Shown here piece by piece: positions 45,601-50,900 of a DNA stretch of 64,000 bases. Origin of the DNA: Ricordea florida (Eukaryota; Cnidaria; Anthozoa; Corallimorpharia; Ricordeidae); contig OX453277.1 of assembly GCA_949710005.1 (NCBI GenBank), forward strand, positions 5,184,501 to 5,248,500, read 5' to 3'. The notes beneath the pieces are model-generated. The model searched no databases and was not told the DNA's origin. It saw only the letters and a program-made list of their open reading frames with translations. Both the position numbers and the translations under genes were made by a program. The first letter of the stretch is position 1; the number at the start of each line of letters is the position of its first letter.

Positions 45601-45727
45601 TACTTATAGTTCTAATTGCTGTCATCTCTCCACAAGTATCCTCGTACGCAACTGTGGAAGCTTCTACGTGTACAAATTAAAAGGAACACCAGGATGTCAC
45701 CTTCGATACTGTACACAATACCACTGA
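24339..45727 (+). CDS. Type II membrane protein with collagen, three Ig, sushi and D8C modules
   Basis: Exons seen: 24339-24653 (membrane anchor and stalk), 25770-25955 (collagen-like), 40557-40832, 41784-42059 and 42201-42473 (three Ig domains), 43742-43912 (sushi/CCP), 45357-45727 (D8C and stop). All joins from the collagen exon on are phase 1 and the frames agree. The first exon ends in phase 0, so at least one small exon between 24654 and 25769 is unseen. The product would be a cell-surface or shed adhesion/recognition protein; ligand unknown. Element 2 occupies the intron after the collagen exon. Homologous exons in copies A and B show a local gene family. Confidence 0.85.
24654..25769 (+). 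other. Intron region, probably containing one unseen small exon
   Basis: About 1.1 kb. Phase mismatch between flanking exons (0 versus 1) implies a missing exon of length 3n+1. A pyrimidine/C-rich run lies at 25680-25700. No transposon recognised. Confidence 0.45.
25770..25955 (+). CDS. Exon: collagen-like Gly-X-Y segment
   Basis: Frame GPPGPPGKRGHRGRTGSAG continues GPPGKRGPRGTRGPPGKGPG, then a short helical linker VNETYIKEFVKRI. Acceptor AG at 25768-25769; donor GTGAGT at 25956. Rich in Arg/Lys at X-Y positions, unlike the copy A/B collagen exons, which are Ala/Pro-rich. Confidence 0.85.
26010..26014. repeat. Left target-site duplication of element 2 (GCACT)
   Basis: GCACT precedes the AGTAG terminus; the same five bases follow the right terminus at 39950-39954. 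Confidence 0.88.
26015..26256. repeat. Left terminal inverted repeat of element 2
   Basis: Matches the reverse complement of about 39707-39949. It contains about three 11-bp direct units (gaagatgaccc) at 26140-26175 and the start of the polymerase N-terminal frame at 26202, which here runs only 25 codons to a TAA at 26277-26279. Confidence 0.9.
26291..26779 (+). CDS. Unknown protein near left end of element 2
   Basis: 162 residues starting MSSPWAWGLIWASGDKNLIR, Trp- and Arg-rich, helical, without clear membrane segment or zinc ligands. It starts just inside the left TIR. Composition matches the other element 2 genes, so it belongs to the element. No counterpart in element 1 and no family recognised. 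Its place corresponds to that of the SAP/zinc-ribbon genes in element 1. Confidence 0.6.
   Translation: MSSPWAWGLIWASGDKNLIREMGRRELPSFSERVKAQFNASGVTARLRRLEREAEAFDFTWRMKGLGYVGRRFQSVDLKLIYRECHLAHQRWVKEKTDGWIMPWESHEVFMDLVGDTMRTYMSIDIDDIIVSLFNGEKTRFHMQKKFVKIMINLQEKWRHCG
26855..27412 (+). CDS. Unknown helical protein, element 2
   Basis: 185 residues starting MDVMVADSLKKENYSSTSLS, predicted helical, with a basic patch (GYRPRPRSKSKRLALNKLL). It overlaps the convergent minus-strand gene by 4 bases at its stop. No membrane segment or catalytic motif seen; a nucleic-acid-binding role is only suggested by charge. Not found in element 1. Confidence 0.6.
   Translation: MDVMVADSLKKENYSSTSLSQLKHLATSFLENPSTSPRLNPKNIEAYLLSSTQLCRRVVSGEFDHITWNLPTERQHEGYRPRPRSKSKRLALNKLLMKEFGLDLLERKSIVNLVNRIEDNLSFVSDYRRLPKLIWLLKVIFELREDHERAARCYISNIRPTTLRKYEALWSKLKSSFNVEITTST
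27409..27923 (-). pseudogene. FRLQK-family membrane protein, damaged, element 2
   Basis: Homologue of 16471-17070. The start (MESDCLYPKVPTAPKYEG), SFRLQK, HYEGVRKKYTRSRTIL, the hydrophobic SVILSASGLAASLTGLG region and KHERTVAIGETKLSTINDLVSK are conserved. The open frame then ends at 27495, whereas a frame change plus loss of roughly 50 residues relative to element 1 is needed to reach the conserved C-terminal helix that ends at TAA 27409-27411. TATATA lies 5 bases before the ATG. Probably non-functional. Confidence 0.75.
27927..28577 (-). CDS. Unknown strand-rich protein, element 2
   Basis: 216 residues starting MSLSIAASEGVNELHPPVGG, predicted mainly beta, with GILVTIPKGEYNLYSLQQAF and WHLHPFYLHVDPTKRNLF. 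No membrane segment. It ends 4 bases before the FRLQK-family start and diverges from the WPQQLNF-family gene across a 26-bp spacer. It may replace the smaller protein at 16107-16460 of element 1, which has the same neighbours. A virion surface or vertex protein is a positional guess. Confidence 0.65.
   Translation of the reverse strand: MSLSIAASEGVNELHPPVGGDLSSVAARTVKIPEIKITVPETVNIYRVLDLLQLSSILTIKPKNGILVTIPKGEYNLYSLQQAFVSGYVKEVPADTCELRITATGVYFFSKVQVILDKKLAVLLGISEVPRNMILVPVQWDPPSVSVYCDLVDPNKSYEGGKPSYLLAKVEPLKLQGPSVWHLHPFYLHVDPTKRNLFRVWTVPSTKVEVLLELCI
28578..28603. promoter_or_regulatory. 26-bp bidirectional promoter, element 2
   Basis: One TATATATA (28592-28599) serves both directions: it ends 4 bases before the plus ATG and lies 14 bases before the minus ATG. 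There is no room for a longer promoter outside the coding regions. Function inferred. Confidence 0.6.
28604..30038 (+). pseudogene. WPQQLNF-family protein with C-terminal frameshift, element 2
   Basis: The frame is open for 446 codons to 29944 and aligns with the element 1 protein (WPQQLNFTTWCATSGCG, FHVYFTVRRILFELG, DFRWKGGRNQGLGD, GRLNRSIEALVYCVLGSQV, LAVAPGLWLLPSRL). After the C-run near 29866-29875 the reading frame departs from the expected proline-rich linker; the conserved hydrophobic tail (VAAGATWWLFR, stop 30036-30038) lies in another frame. One indel at the C-run explains this. Function unknown; a membrane-anchored virion protein is possible. Its true end overlaps the convergent gene by 8 bases. 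Confidence 0.78.
30031..31023 (-). CDS. Acidic coiled-coil membrane-active protein (MSLRDRV family), element 2
   Basis: 330 residues from the ATG at 31023; the earlier in-frame ATG at 31044 lies inside the TATA-containing spacer. Order as in element 1: acidic, proline-rich N-terminus, globular middle, coiled coil (ERQSEAVEE), MSLRDRVRAIFKKYGV, hydrophobic VLGVLVAAGTVIGVILG, amphipathic GVGRGLKTIGKKIGDLLPG, GAIVSFLFRTAGEV and a final hydrophobic segment with KKKST tail. Intact. It is on the opposite strand relative to the capsid gene, unlike element 1. A minor virion or membrane-penetration role is inferred from the amphipathic part. Confidence 0.75.
   Translation of the reverse strand: MDINPDEMTPLIPPDDDPDEPAGAEGGETINPFPTLPDDDEGNEQIGMYNLRSRGPGARPRETDPVAETSFSSDPVTGRKMVTNPFDGKPIQKRFLDDAKLELESEYPYANGFELGMEGGRIMIRPWEGGNTTWRPLKTVDGSLTKNFSKELKEVLGPSTDEILERNNARTQELEQQNRQDEEIRDAPDTSPEDRRAAEARIADREEEIQELERQSEAVEERMSLRDRVRAIFKKYGVGVLGVLVAAGTVIGVILGALQRGLAGVAQGVGRGLKTIGKKIGDLLPGAIGAIVSFLFRTAGEVVGFLAKNAWLFIVAVVVFLIERYKKKST
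31024..31059. promoter_or_regulatory. 36-bp bidirectional promoter, element 2
   Basis: Contains CTATACATACATA between the minus-strand start (31023) and the plus-strand start (31060); TATA-like strings point both ways. Function inferred. Confidence 0.5.
31060..32490 (+). pseudogene. Candidate major capsid gene interrupted by a retroelement tail, element 2
   Basis: Homologue of 11118-12359. The N-terminal part (31060-31453) has NPSSAIHKETLYVDIPRL and RVVDNLGRCLIRRRIVKMG; the C-terminal part (31648-32490) has LRTHGVLHTASLPPIRLELT, GVPNTLYPSGMLPADIW and GSGHGNCHVFLLGDAAF. They are separated by a 194-bp insert with a 7-bp duplication and stops. Both halves are otherwise open and in the same frame. 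This copy cannot yield a full protein. Capsid identity rests on strand-rich sequence and position before the ATPase. Confidence 0.75.
31454..31647. mobile_element. Retroelement 3' tail inserted in element 2
   Basis: A 194-bp AT-rich segment ending in (AAAATA)n, flanked by the direct repeat ATCCAGA (31447-31453 and 31648-31654). The simple-repeat tail and short target duplication mark a 5'-truncated non-LTR retroelement or SINE. No coding remains. Confidence 0.8.
32509..33156 (+). CDS. FtsK/HerA-type packaging ATPase of element 2
   Basis: 215 residues. Walker A GPTASGKS near residue 16, Walker B LLILDDC near residue 96, and FSGRHKNFSVWLLTQQYTS matching element 1. Intact and immediately after the candidate capsid gene. 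TATATA is 3 bases before the ATG. The C-terminus overlaps nothing; the next gene starts 3 bases later. Confidence 0.9.
   Translation: MDCLTDLIPGHLLIVGPTASGKSRLVVEALRGPFRGKFHVVCLICPTYAHNKTYRGFARKDPGFVALAPANAGGEIEKCLRLAVAVFEGRGQVLLILDDCASSEDVKRHRSALIELAFSGRHKNFSVWLLTQQYTSVAKAFRENVAATLTFYSPSELDGKTLWENYGVGHSKEERHQMLSALKEHPYARLCFRLRHPFDIVLEIPAPSKIVSADI
33159..33689 (+). CDS. Conserved element protein (EYLG-SLGDV family), element 2
   Basis: 176 residues from the ATG at 33159, chosen because ATATATAG lies just upstream and the element 1 homologue starts likewise. Upstream open frame to 32889 is a shadow of the ATPase gene. Conserved core NTKEYLGKELSLGDVHKL and LRYQVTLGKQ, then a hydrophobic alanine/glycine-rich region (about residues 125-150). 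Function unknown; same position as in element 1. Confidence 0.75.
   Translation: MDDTVLDEILREEGLCSSEPPVDDAREQREALAILAAAGNTKEYLGKELSLGDVHKLSRKEVASLHLRYQVTLGKQVEHSLSSGVLKVACKAVGHLLGAVGKKLDSEQALLTDLQQDALIRRELSYGAGWIAVNGGRLVALVAALAHVGCHTESSTAAGPDASDPVVPLAESSTDR
33746..33982 (+). pseudogene. Small Lys/Arg-rich membrane protein, frameshifted, element 2
   Basis: Homologue of 13575-13976. KQKDPKKVAGGRALAARN is conserved, followed by a hydrophobic segment (WGLLIAAGVCLVCI). The frame stops at 33982, but a proline/glutamine-rich tail similar in character to element 1 continues in another frame to about 34065. A single indel near 33960-33978 is the likely cause. TATAGTATAC precedes the gene by about 19 bases. 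Confidence 0.65.
34088..34309 (+). CDS. Tiny membrane protein (DPSSS-NYAKW family), element 2
   Basis: 73 residues from the ATG at 34088, 5 bases after TATAG. The upstream in-frame ATG at 34070 lies in the promoter. Conserved DPSSSIENYAKWVAVLSG and hydrophobic GIAAGIGWVGKKV. It overlaps the next gene by 22 bases. Function unknown. Confidence 0.75.
   Translation: MDNKVVNTVVEAATLTGIAAGIGWVGKKVLKTPMISDPSSSIENYAKWVAVLSGAVAARQYLVDKKLWLVGLS
34288..34701 (+). CDS. Two-membrane-segment coiled-coil protein (AILNATAF family), element 2
   Basis: 137 residues starting MVGGAILNATAFVGGSYLAR. Coiled coil with KRHDKALEKYQADWAAFQKR, then QWSDYYRPSSSQRTGE and a C-terminal hydrophobic YVGGGMLAIGYAASRWL. It aligns along its length with element 1 14248-14640; element 1 has a few more residues at the N-terminus (MASIAM). 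Function unknown. Confidence 0.75.
   Translation: MVGGAILNATAFVGGSYLARAISGKGPDAMAAERKRHDKALEKYQADWAAFQKRREKLADWEVEQERLRNRADQDTASTNRALDLYAKTHPRPTAVDDHDAPQWSDYYRPSSSQRTGELAYVGGGMLAIGYAASRWL
34740..35768 (+). pseudogene. DDE integrase with in-frame stop, element 2
   Basis: Homologue of 9839-10867 with the same domain order. The N-terminal part has YYSPQGYWKGHAASKKLA and HQADLLFLPHDR (first catalytic aspartate). TGA at 35115-35117 interrupts the frame, which resumes in the same frame: VDPGKEFMGAVLPLL (second aspartate), IVERFNRTLAERLF (glutamate) and YYLRDGPKRGFVREELQVVP. Only the nonsense codon is seen. Its end overlaps convergent PolB by 51 bp, as in element 1. The mutation must postdate insertion or the element was mobilised in trans. 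Confidence 0.88.
35718..39762 (-). pseudogene. polB: DNA polymerase B of element 2, split by a frameshift
   Basis: An N-terminal frame (38263-39762, 499 codons) and a C-terminal frame (35718-38339) overlap in different frames; one indel near 38320-38340 explains this. N-terminal features: start in the TIR, SAP-like FSVKELRSLARSYGLP, an OTU-like DNLCLFRCIAVHRGAHVY segment, and a C2H2-like CGECKARFTRTDNLYRHADSC-type finger near 38520. Then FNGCLWHGCKIC near 38215, exonuclease I VYDFESYLD, II NSGKYDLNLI, III NLDVGPFVEAL, polymerase A YDANALYLSTM, B NNCYGKF and C MDTDSLYM. It lacks the HNH-like insert of element 1 and belongs to a visibly different PolB branch. Confidence 0.88.
39707..39949. repeat. 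Right terminal inverted repeat of element 2
   Basis: Reverse complement of about 26015-26256, including the gggtcatcttc units (39795-39830) and the polymerase start. Ends tatactact before GCACT. Confidence 0.9.
39950..39954. repeat. Right target-site duplication of element 2 (GCACT)
   Basis: Second GCACT, directly after the right terminus. Confidence 0.88.
39955..40556 (+). other. Remainder of intron after element 2
   Basis: AT-rich intron, with a polypyrimidine tract and TTTTAG acceptor at 40551-40556. Nothing else recognised. Confidence 0.6.
40557..40832 (+). CDS. Exon: first Ig domain
   Basis: APRFTSKHPSVITVKAGGNV, ARGFPEPHITWSIPS and DARYEDTGMYTCRAENVFGN carry the core tryptophan and the D-x-G-x-Y-x-C motif of an I-set Ig domain. 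The expected first cysteine is replaced (VSINIKARG). Phase 1 at both ends. Confidence 0.85.
40833..41783 (+). other. Intron with short-period repeat and poly-T
   Basis: Contains a SINE-like B-box (GGTTCGAACCCC at about 41311) followed by a T run at 41334-41351, and a degenerate 11-12-bp repeat (gtcactcgtag) at 41560-41695. No coding signal. Confidence 0.55.
41784..42059 (+). CDS. Exon: second Ig domain
   Basis: TTKLPCDVIGHPTPVVKWSR and NEDKGLYICQPSNKYG give the paired cysteines and tryptophan of an Ig fold. Donor GTGGGT at 42060 is chosen because it keeps phase 1; GTAGGT at 42056 would not. Confidence 0.85.
42201..42473 (+). CDS. Exon: third Ig domain
   Basis: SVRVNCSAKGSPLPTVMWYR and AANQSTYKCIARNMYNN show the Ig cysteines and tryptophan. 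Several N-x-S/T sites suggest glycosylation. Confidence 0.85.
42474..43741 (+). other. Intron with two tRNA-derived SINEs and (GAGT)n low complexity
   Basis: SINE-like sequence at 42550-42660 (GGCTTAGTGGTGACAGC A-box, GTTCGGTTCC B-box), a second SINE on the minus strand at 43022-43270, and tgagtgag-type low-complexity tracts at 42770-42990 and 43280-43670. The open frames over the tracts are artefacts. Confidence 0.7.
43022..43270 (-). mobile_element. tRNA-derived SINE
   Basis: Minus strand reads GTTGGCGCAGTGGTAAGAGC (A box), GGGTTCGATTCC (B box), a shared body and a tail ACTCAAATAAAGGTCATTATT. The same family is present at 56003-56276. Confidence 0.8.
43742..43912 (+). CDS. Exon: sushi/CCP domain
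   Basis: 57 codons with CGNPGRPENATSIAGGYWVG, YVRYLCHPGYTMRGP, VRRCLPSGQWSGNQPIC: four cysteines and the G-x-W of a complement-control module. Phase 1 at both ends; the last cysteine codon spans the next intron. Confidence 0.88.
43913..45356 (+). other. Intron carrying a recombinase-like fossil and a decayed exon fragment
   Basis: Besides AT-rich sequence it contains the DUF3504-like remnant (44460-45060), a B-box-like GGTTCGACTC at 45113, and a degraded copy of the start of the D8C exon at 45208-45275. Confidence 0.6.
44460..45060 (+). pseudogene. DUF3504/Crypton-type recombinase-like fossil
   Basis: Translated pieces include LKGFKRMKDEDSKK, EYEPATNLRTFVSSFDRYL, TEFRKTRERLAAKQKDLKKA, ALTDEEVGVLYGKEILGLSS and EILLNTLWLNNT, continuing HFGLRGCQEHRNMRWGDLQL after a frame change. 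This matches the domain of KIAA1958/ZMYM/QRICH1-like proteins derived from Crypton tyrosine recombinases. Several stops and frameshifts mark a pseudogene. One open piece is 44721-44954. Confidence 0.65.
45357..45727 (+). CDS. Terminal exon: D8C domain
   Basis: After the sushi cysteine: KPECYEYHTIDDPTRYRGYS, CDSYLAEDWYRFVVG, CTSYKYCDTSASGWLSGGHP, RQVCFTYSSNCCHLSTSILV, RNCGSFYVYKLKGTPGCHLR and YC, then stop TGA. Matches the D8C domain of uromodulin/OIT3 and is paralogous to 22658-23079. Confidence 0.88.
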
Positions 45728-47953
45728 TAGTAATCACTACACTAACCACTGTTGTACCTTTTGAATCAACTCCTTATGTTACAAACGAGTGTACTTACCT
45801 TTCTTAAAGACTACTCACCGATTGAAAAAAAAAAACTCTAATTATATGTTTGTTGCCAAGTTTCATAGTCTGGGTGCAGTTAGTTGTTAATAGAACTGCA
45901 GGTGACGTTGACTGACGTTTTGAGGACTTGACTGGAAGTCATTATCACAGTCAAGTTAAAAAGTTCAGAAAACTGTGCAACTAAATGGAAATTCCCTTTA
46001 ATAATAAAGGCTTCAACAAATAAAGCAAATTCCAAAGTACGAATTGATTTATTTGCGATTGAAGTTAGGTTGACAATTAAACGAGATGAAGGAAAAACAC
46101 AAGAGCTTCATAATGTTTGTGTAAAGTATGATAAGTATTGTTGTAAAATGAATTGCTGTTACGTGAAGTAACTATAACAAGACGCCAGGAGGCGTTTACG
46201 CGGGATGGGTCAGTGTGACCATATTTATGCGTTGCGATAAACACTGTCTGTTTATACTAACCAACAAGCTTGAGGGAGGGGACCCTGCTTTAAAATGGAA
46301 CGAGCGATTGGACACGAGGAATTTTCTCACATGAAATAACTCAAGAATCTAATCAGGGCCCCAAAGGGTATTCACCGTTGAGGATATGTAATTTGACTGT
46401 TGGAAATCGCCATATCCAGTCTTCGGTGTTGTAAATTTTAGTCAAGTCCGGTTCCATCAGAAACAGCTGAAAATTACACAATTAATATCTCAAGAAACCA
46501 AAGAGCCACTGACTGTGACCCTTCAGTGTTTTCTCACACGGATTCACCCCTGATGTTGCACGTGATTCTAACGTGGACTGAAGCCAATGAAATCGCACGC
46601 ACCAACCATACCAAAAAAAAAAGCGATTTGTGACTGCAATGGAAAAAGTAAAATGGAACTCTCCCGAAACCATGACACGCTAACCTAAGGCATCCCGCGT
46701 AATAATCGCTATTGCATTTGTTGCAATTAGGAGTAGAAACTACAATAAAAGTCTCTAGGACAAAAACTGTTCTTCTCCACCACACAATTTCACTAAAACT
46801 TAAATTACTATCATGACCCACAACCCTTAGCTTTTCTCTTTCCATTACTGGTTTCCTCTGTATTAACTGTACCAGTCTTAACTATACCACAGTACAGTCG
46901 ACCCTGATGTGTTGTTTTCTTCACTGGTTTCCTCTGTAGCAGTATTAACTGTACCACAGTGCACTCGACCCTGATGTGTTGTTTTCTTTACTGGTTTCCT
47001 CTGTAGCAGTATTAACTGTACCACAGTGCACTCGACCCTGATGTGTTGTTTTCTTTACTGGTTTCTTCTGTAACAGTATTAACTGTATCACAGTGCACTC
47101 GACCCTGATGTGTTGTTTTATTCACTGGATTCCTCTGTAACAGTATTAACTGTATCACTAGTGCACTCGACCCTGGTGTGTTGTTTTCTTCACTGGTTTC
47201 CTCTGTAACAGTATTAACTGTACACGCAGTACAGTTGACCCTTATGTGTTGTTTTCTTTACTGGTTTCCTCTGTAACAGTATTAACTGTACCACAGTACA
47301 GTTGACCCTTATGTGTTGTTTTCTTTACTGGTTTTTTTCTGTTTCTATTCAAACTTTATCGCAGTACACCCGACCCTGATTTCTTGTTTCCTACATCATT
47401 TTTATGTCATCCGTGCATGTTAATGAAAGATGACATATTGTGAGGGGACGATTTGTCACTTACTCCCTCACTCAGGAGTAAACTCGATCAAGTACGCAAA
47501 TGTACCCAGGATGGATTCTGCTATGTTGCAAGTTTAATACACCGGATTTAGCCGAACCTTAGTATCTATATGCCCAAATGAACGGTAAAAAATACACAAA
47601 ATAAAGGACTTTGCCACATTTTGCCACTTTTTGTCCCAAAGTGGTATTAGTTTGTATTTATTTCTCGATCTTGTTCTTTCATTGCTTAGGCGGTCCGGTG
47701 AAATTTGCTAGTGACAAATTTCAGGAAGGATTTGGGTTTCTTCGTTCACAGATGGTCGATTGTCTATGGACTTTTCTGGAAATTAACTGTTTTCAGAATA
47801 ATTTGCGTACTAGTACATGTAAATGGGACGTAAATGAGTTATTCCTAATTCATTTGTGTTCGTAGATAAAATCGGATGATATCGCTCACAGAGCACTTTG
47901 ATTTATTCTCTCTTTATTTCTGTAACAGTTTTCTATTTTTAACCCAACAATTT
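45728..47953. other. Intergenic region with 67-bp minisatellite
   Basis: Lies between the 3' ends of the receptor-like gene (+) and NOL10 (-), so it must hold both polyadenylation regions. Besides the minisatellite no coding or transposon feature was identified; a short frame at 47611-47865 has no support. Confidence 0.6.
46844..47390. repeat. 67-bp minisatellite, about 8 copies
   Basis: Unit runs from ctggtttcctctgta through gtattaactgtaccacag and cgaccctgatgtgttg to ttttcttta. Copies begin about every 67-69 bases from 46844 and decay at the edges. Confidence 0.9.
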
Positions 47954-50900
47954 TTATTTTACCCGCTTCCCTCTCCAGAAGACAGGGCCGCGTTTTTCTT
48001 TGCCGATAACACTGTTTACTGATCGACGAAGCTTCTTTCTTTCCTTGACATGCGCACGGGTTGCTTCGTTTCTCTCTGTCTCTTTGTCACTCTGCACAAC
48101 AAATAAAATCTCACGTGAGGATGTTCGTTTTTGTTGGGGGTGGGGGTGGGAGGAATGTGGAATAGAGGGTGTCAATCCCTAGGGTCAGGTAGGACAGTTC
48201 ACAAAACTGTACTCAGAATTGGAGCCGCATTCTTACTGGAACCACTTGCGGGCTATAAAATCGTGGTCGTATTGAAGGAGTGGATCTAACAAAGCGGTTG
48301 AGGTAGTTAAACTCACTAGGTCAAGTGTACAGACAAACCTAAGCATATTGTTACAATGCATAACCTACAAGCTGCAAACGGAAAAGAAGTCAATGTAGGC
48401 TTTTTGTATTTCTCATGGATGTCACTTGATAGTCGGTCTCACCAGACAATCAACTCTTTTGAAGATGGCCTCAGTTATAACAAGGTATCTTTGGGGACTG
48501 GCTTATTAGAGTTGGGTGACTGAATAGAGGTTTATTATATGTAGTATCTTTTGTTAAGTTTTGCGGGTCAAAGCGGGAAATTACAAGCGGGAAATACGCC
48601 CATCTTGCCAGCTCGGGTAGCCAATCAGAACTCAGGGTTCGTTTCATATTGCCCGCTCGCGGAACCAGCGTATTAATAAACTCACCTTTTTCACTTTGAA
48701 AGTGATTTCCTTTTCTCCAAGAGAGGAACCAATAGATGTGATTACACCGGAACTTTCTTCGTGCTTTAAACGCTCTCCGAGGGATTCCCTAGCAAAACAA
48801 GAGGGCTCCACATAAGAATAAATTGTTTGCACTTTTCTCATATTCAACGCAACATAAAATAAGCTAGTACTTAACATGTCAACACTGAGCTGTTTAACAG
48901 TTCTACCAGCGAAGTTTTTCTTCGCCTTTTTCTAGTCAACACGCAAATTGGAGACTTGTACACCTTATTCCAAAATGGCTGCCATTTAAATTTCTTTTGT
49001 TTTTATTCAAGTTATCCCTTGATGCCTCGTTCTTAAGCTATTCAAAAGAATATTTTACATCGTTGTTTTGTTTTGCTTAATTTACCAAGTGACAACTCTC
49101 GTAAAAAGCTCTAAAGCGAGAATCAACGGGTTCATGTACGACGAGATTGTGTGGCCTGTTTTATTATATGTATAAGCCCTGGATTGTGAAAAATTGGAGT
49201 TAGGTTGTGGGACAAGGATTAACTTTGTTGTTGTTTGTAAACAGAACCATGATGTCGAGCCGACATGTTATCGAGTAGCCTGCGTAGAAGTCTTTTCCAT
49301 TTCCTTTCAGGCAAGCGGGAGTCGCGCGAGGGCACGGGGCAAAGAGGTAATAAGTAATGGCAGGGGAAGGGGCAGGGAAGGAAAGGAATTCCTCCCCACA
49401 CCCTCCCCCCGTTCCTAACTTTTTGCTCTCGCATCATGCCTTTGCGCGACTTCCTCTTGGCTCCAGAGGAAACGGAAAAGACTGCCACGCAGGCTAGTTG
49501 TCGAGCCCACATGTTGTCGAGCCGACATGTTGTCGAGCCGATGTTGACGAGCCGATGTGGACAAGTCCGGCTTTCACGGGTATTTTGTAAACTATTCATT
49601 AAGCGTTTTTGAGAATGAAATTTGTGTTCTTATTAGTACACACATTGTTTTGATTCGTTCTTTTTTCTTTGTGTTTGTGAAGTGAAAGTATTGGAATATA
49701 ACAAGACACTTAAGGTTACTGTAGACCTTCAGGGGTGTCTTCCGAAGAATCATTCGTATGCGCGCCGCTGATACTCTAACCATAGAAAAGTATATATCAT
49801 CGTAAAGCTAATAAAATGTAGAATCAGAAGAAATAATTTTTTTTAAGATTTGATTTAATGGTAAGTGCGCGCTAGCCTTCAAACGCAAAACTGACAGTAT
49901 TTGTTAAACTGAATTACCTGCCTTTCTGCTCGCAAGTACGACCAAAAAAACTGCACAATGTCAATCAGTAGGTGATAGGCTACAAAAGGGTGTGAGGCTT
50001 TTTCGATATTCCGACTGGTTGCCGAGAAAATCTATTTTGAAGTTGGCGAATTGAATATTTGCCGATCTTCGTCACATGAAAGCGCGTAAAAGAAGAAGTA
50101 TTTGAAATATCAAAAAAGCCTCAAACCCTTTTTTGCATTGATAACCAAGGAACATTTTGGCAGAATTTCATGAGAATCCATCAAATCTATATACCCTATT
50201 AATTCGCTTGAAGCAAGGAAATTCACGCAAAAATAAAGTCCGAGTTTTAGACTCCTAAAGTTTTAAAGGCTTATCACACTTCATCAAAGCGGCTGTCAAC
50301 TGGGTCATGCCGCCGACCAATGAAACACGAGCTTCGGATCCCCCGAGCGCCCGCAACAAAAATAGCTCATTGAATTTGCGGGAAGTTTTGCAGTCGCAGT
50401 CGAACACCGTCGCGTGATTGCGGCGAAAACATGGGTAAAGTTAAATCAACGAGAAAAGCTTCTGGAAAAGCAGTAAAGAGAAAAGGCACTAATCAGCGAA
50501 AGGGAGGAAAAGTTGTGGTGACCTCCAAAGAACCAAACATCCAGTCAACTGAGCGCGATCCAACACAAAACGTGGTCACACTCCAATTCCTCCGATTCTG
50601 TGCTTGCGTTCGATTCCTCGCCACTGGTCGAGTCAGATTCTGCTAAACCAGTGGTAGCAGCTTTCGAAGCCATCAGCTTTAAACTACCGGCACCAACTTC
50701 TCTGGAAGTTGAAAGATGTGAGACTCCTGAAACATAGTTTGAAGGCTGGTCAAACGCGAACCTTTGTCACTGGCGGCGAGGTTCCTCCTGCTTTCATCAA
50801 ACAATTCGCGTTTCTCCTTTTTCTCCAGGTTTCTTACGAGATTTTGTCCAAGGCTTCTTTTCTCTTTTCGATGAATTCATAATATAAGTTTTCACGGATT

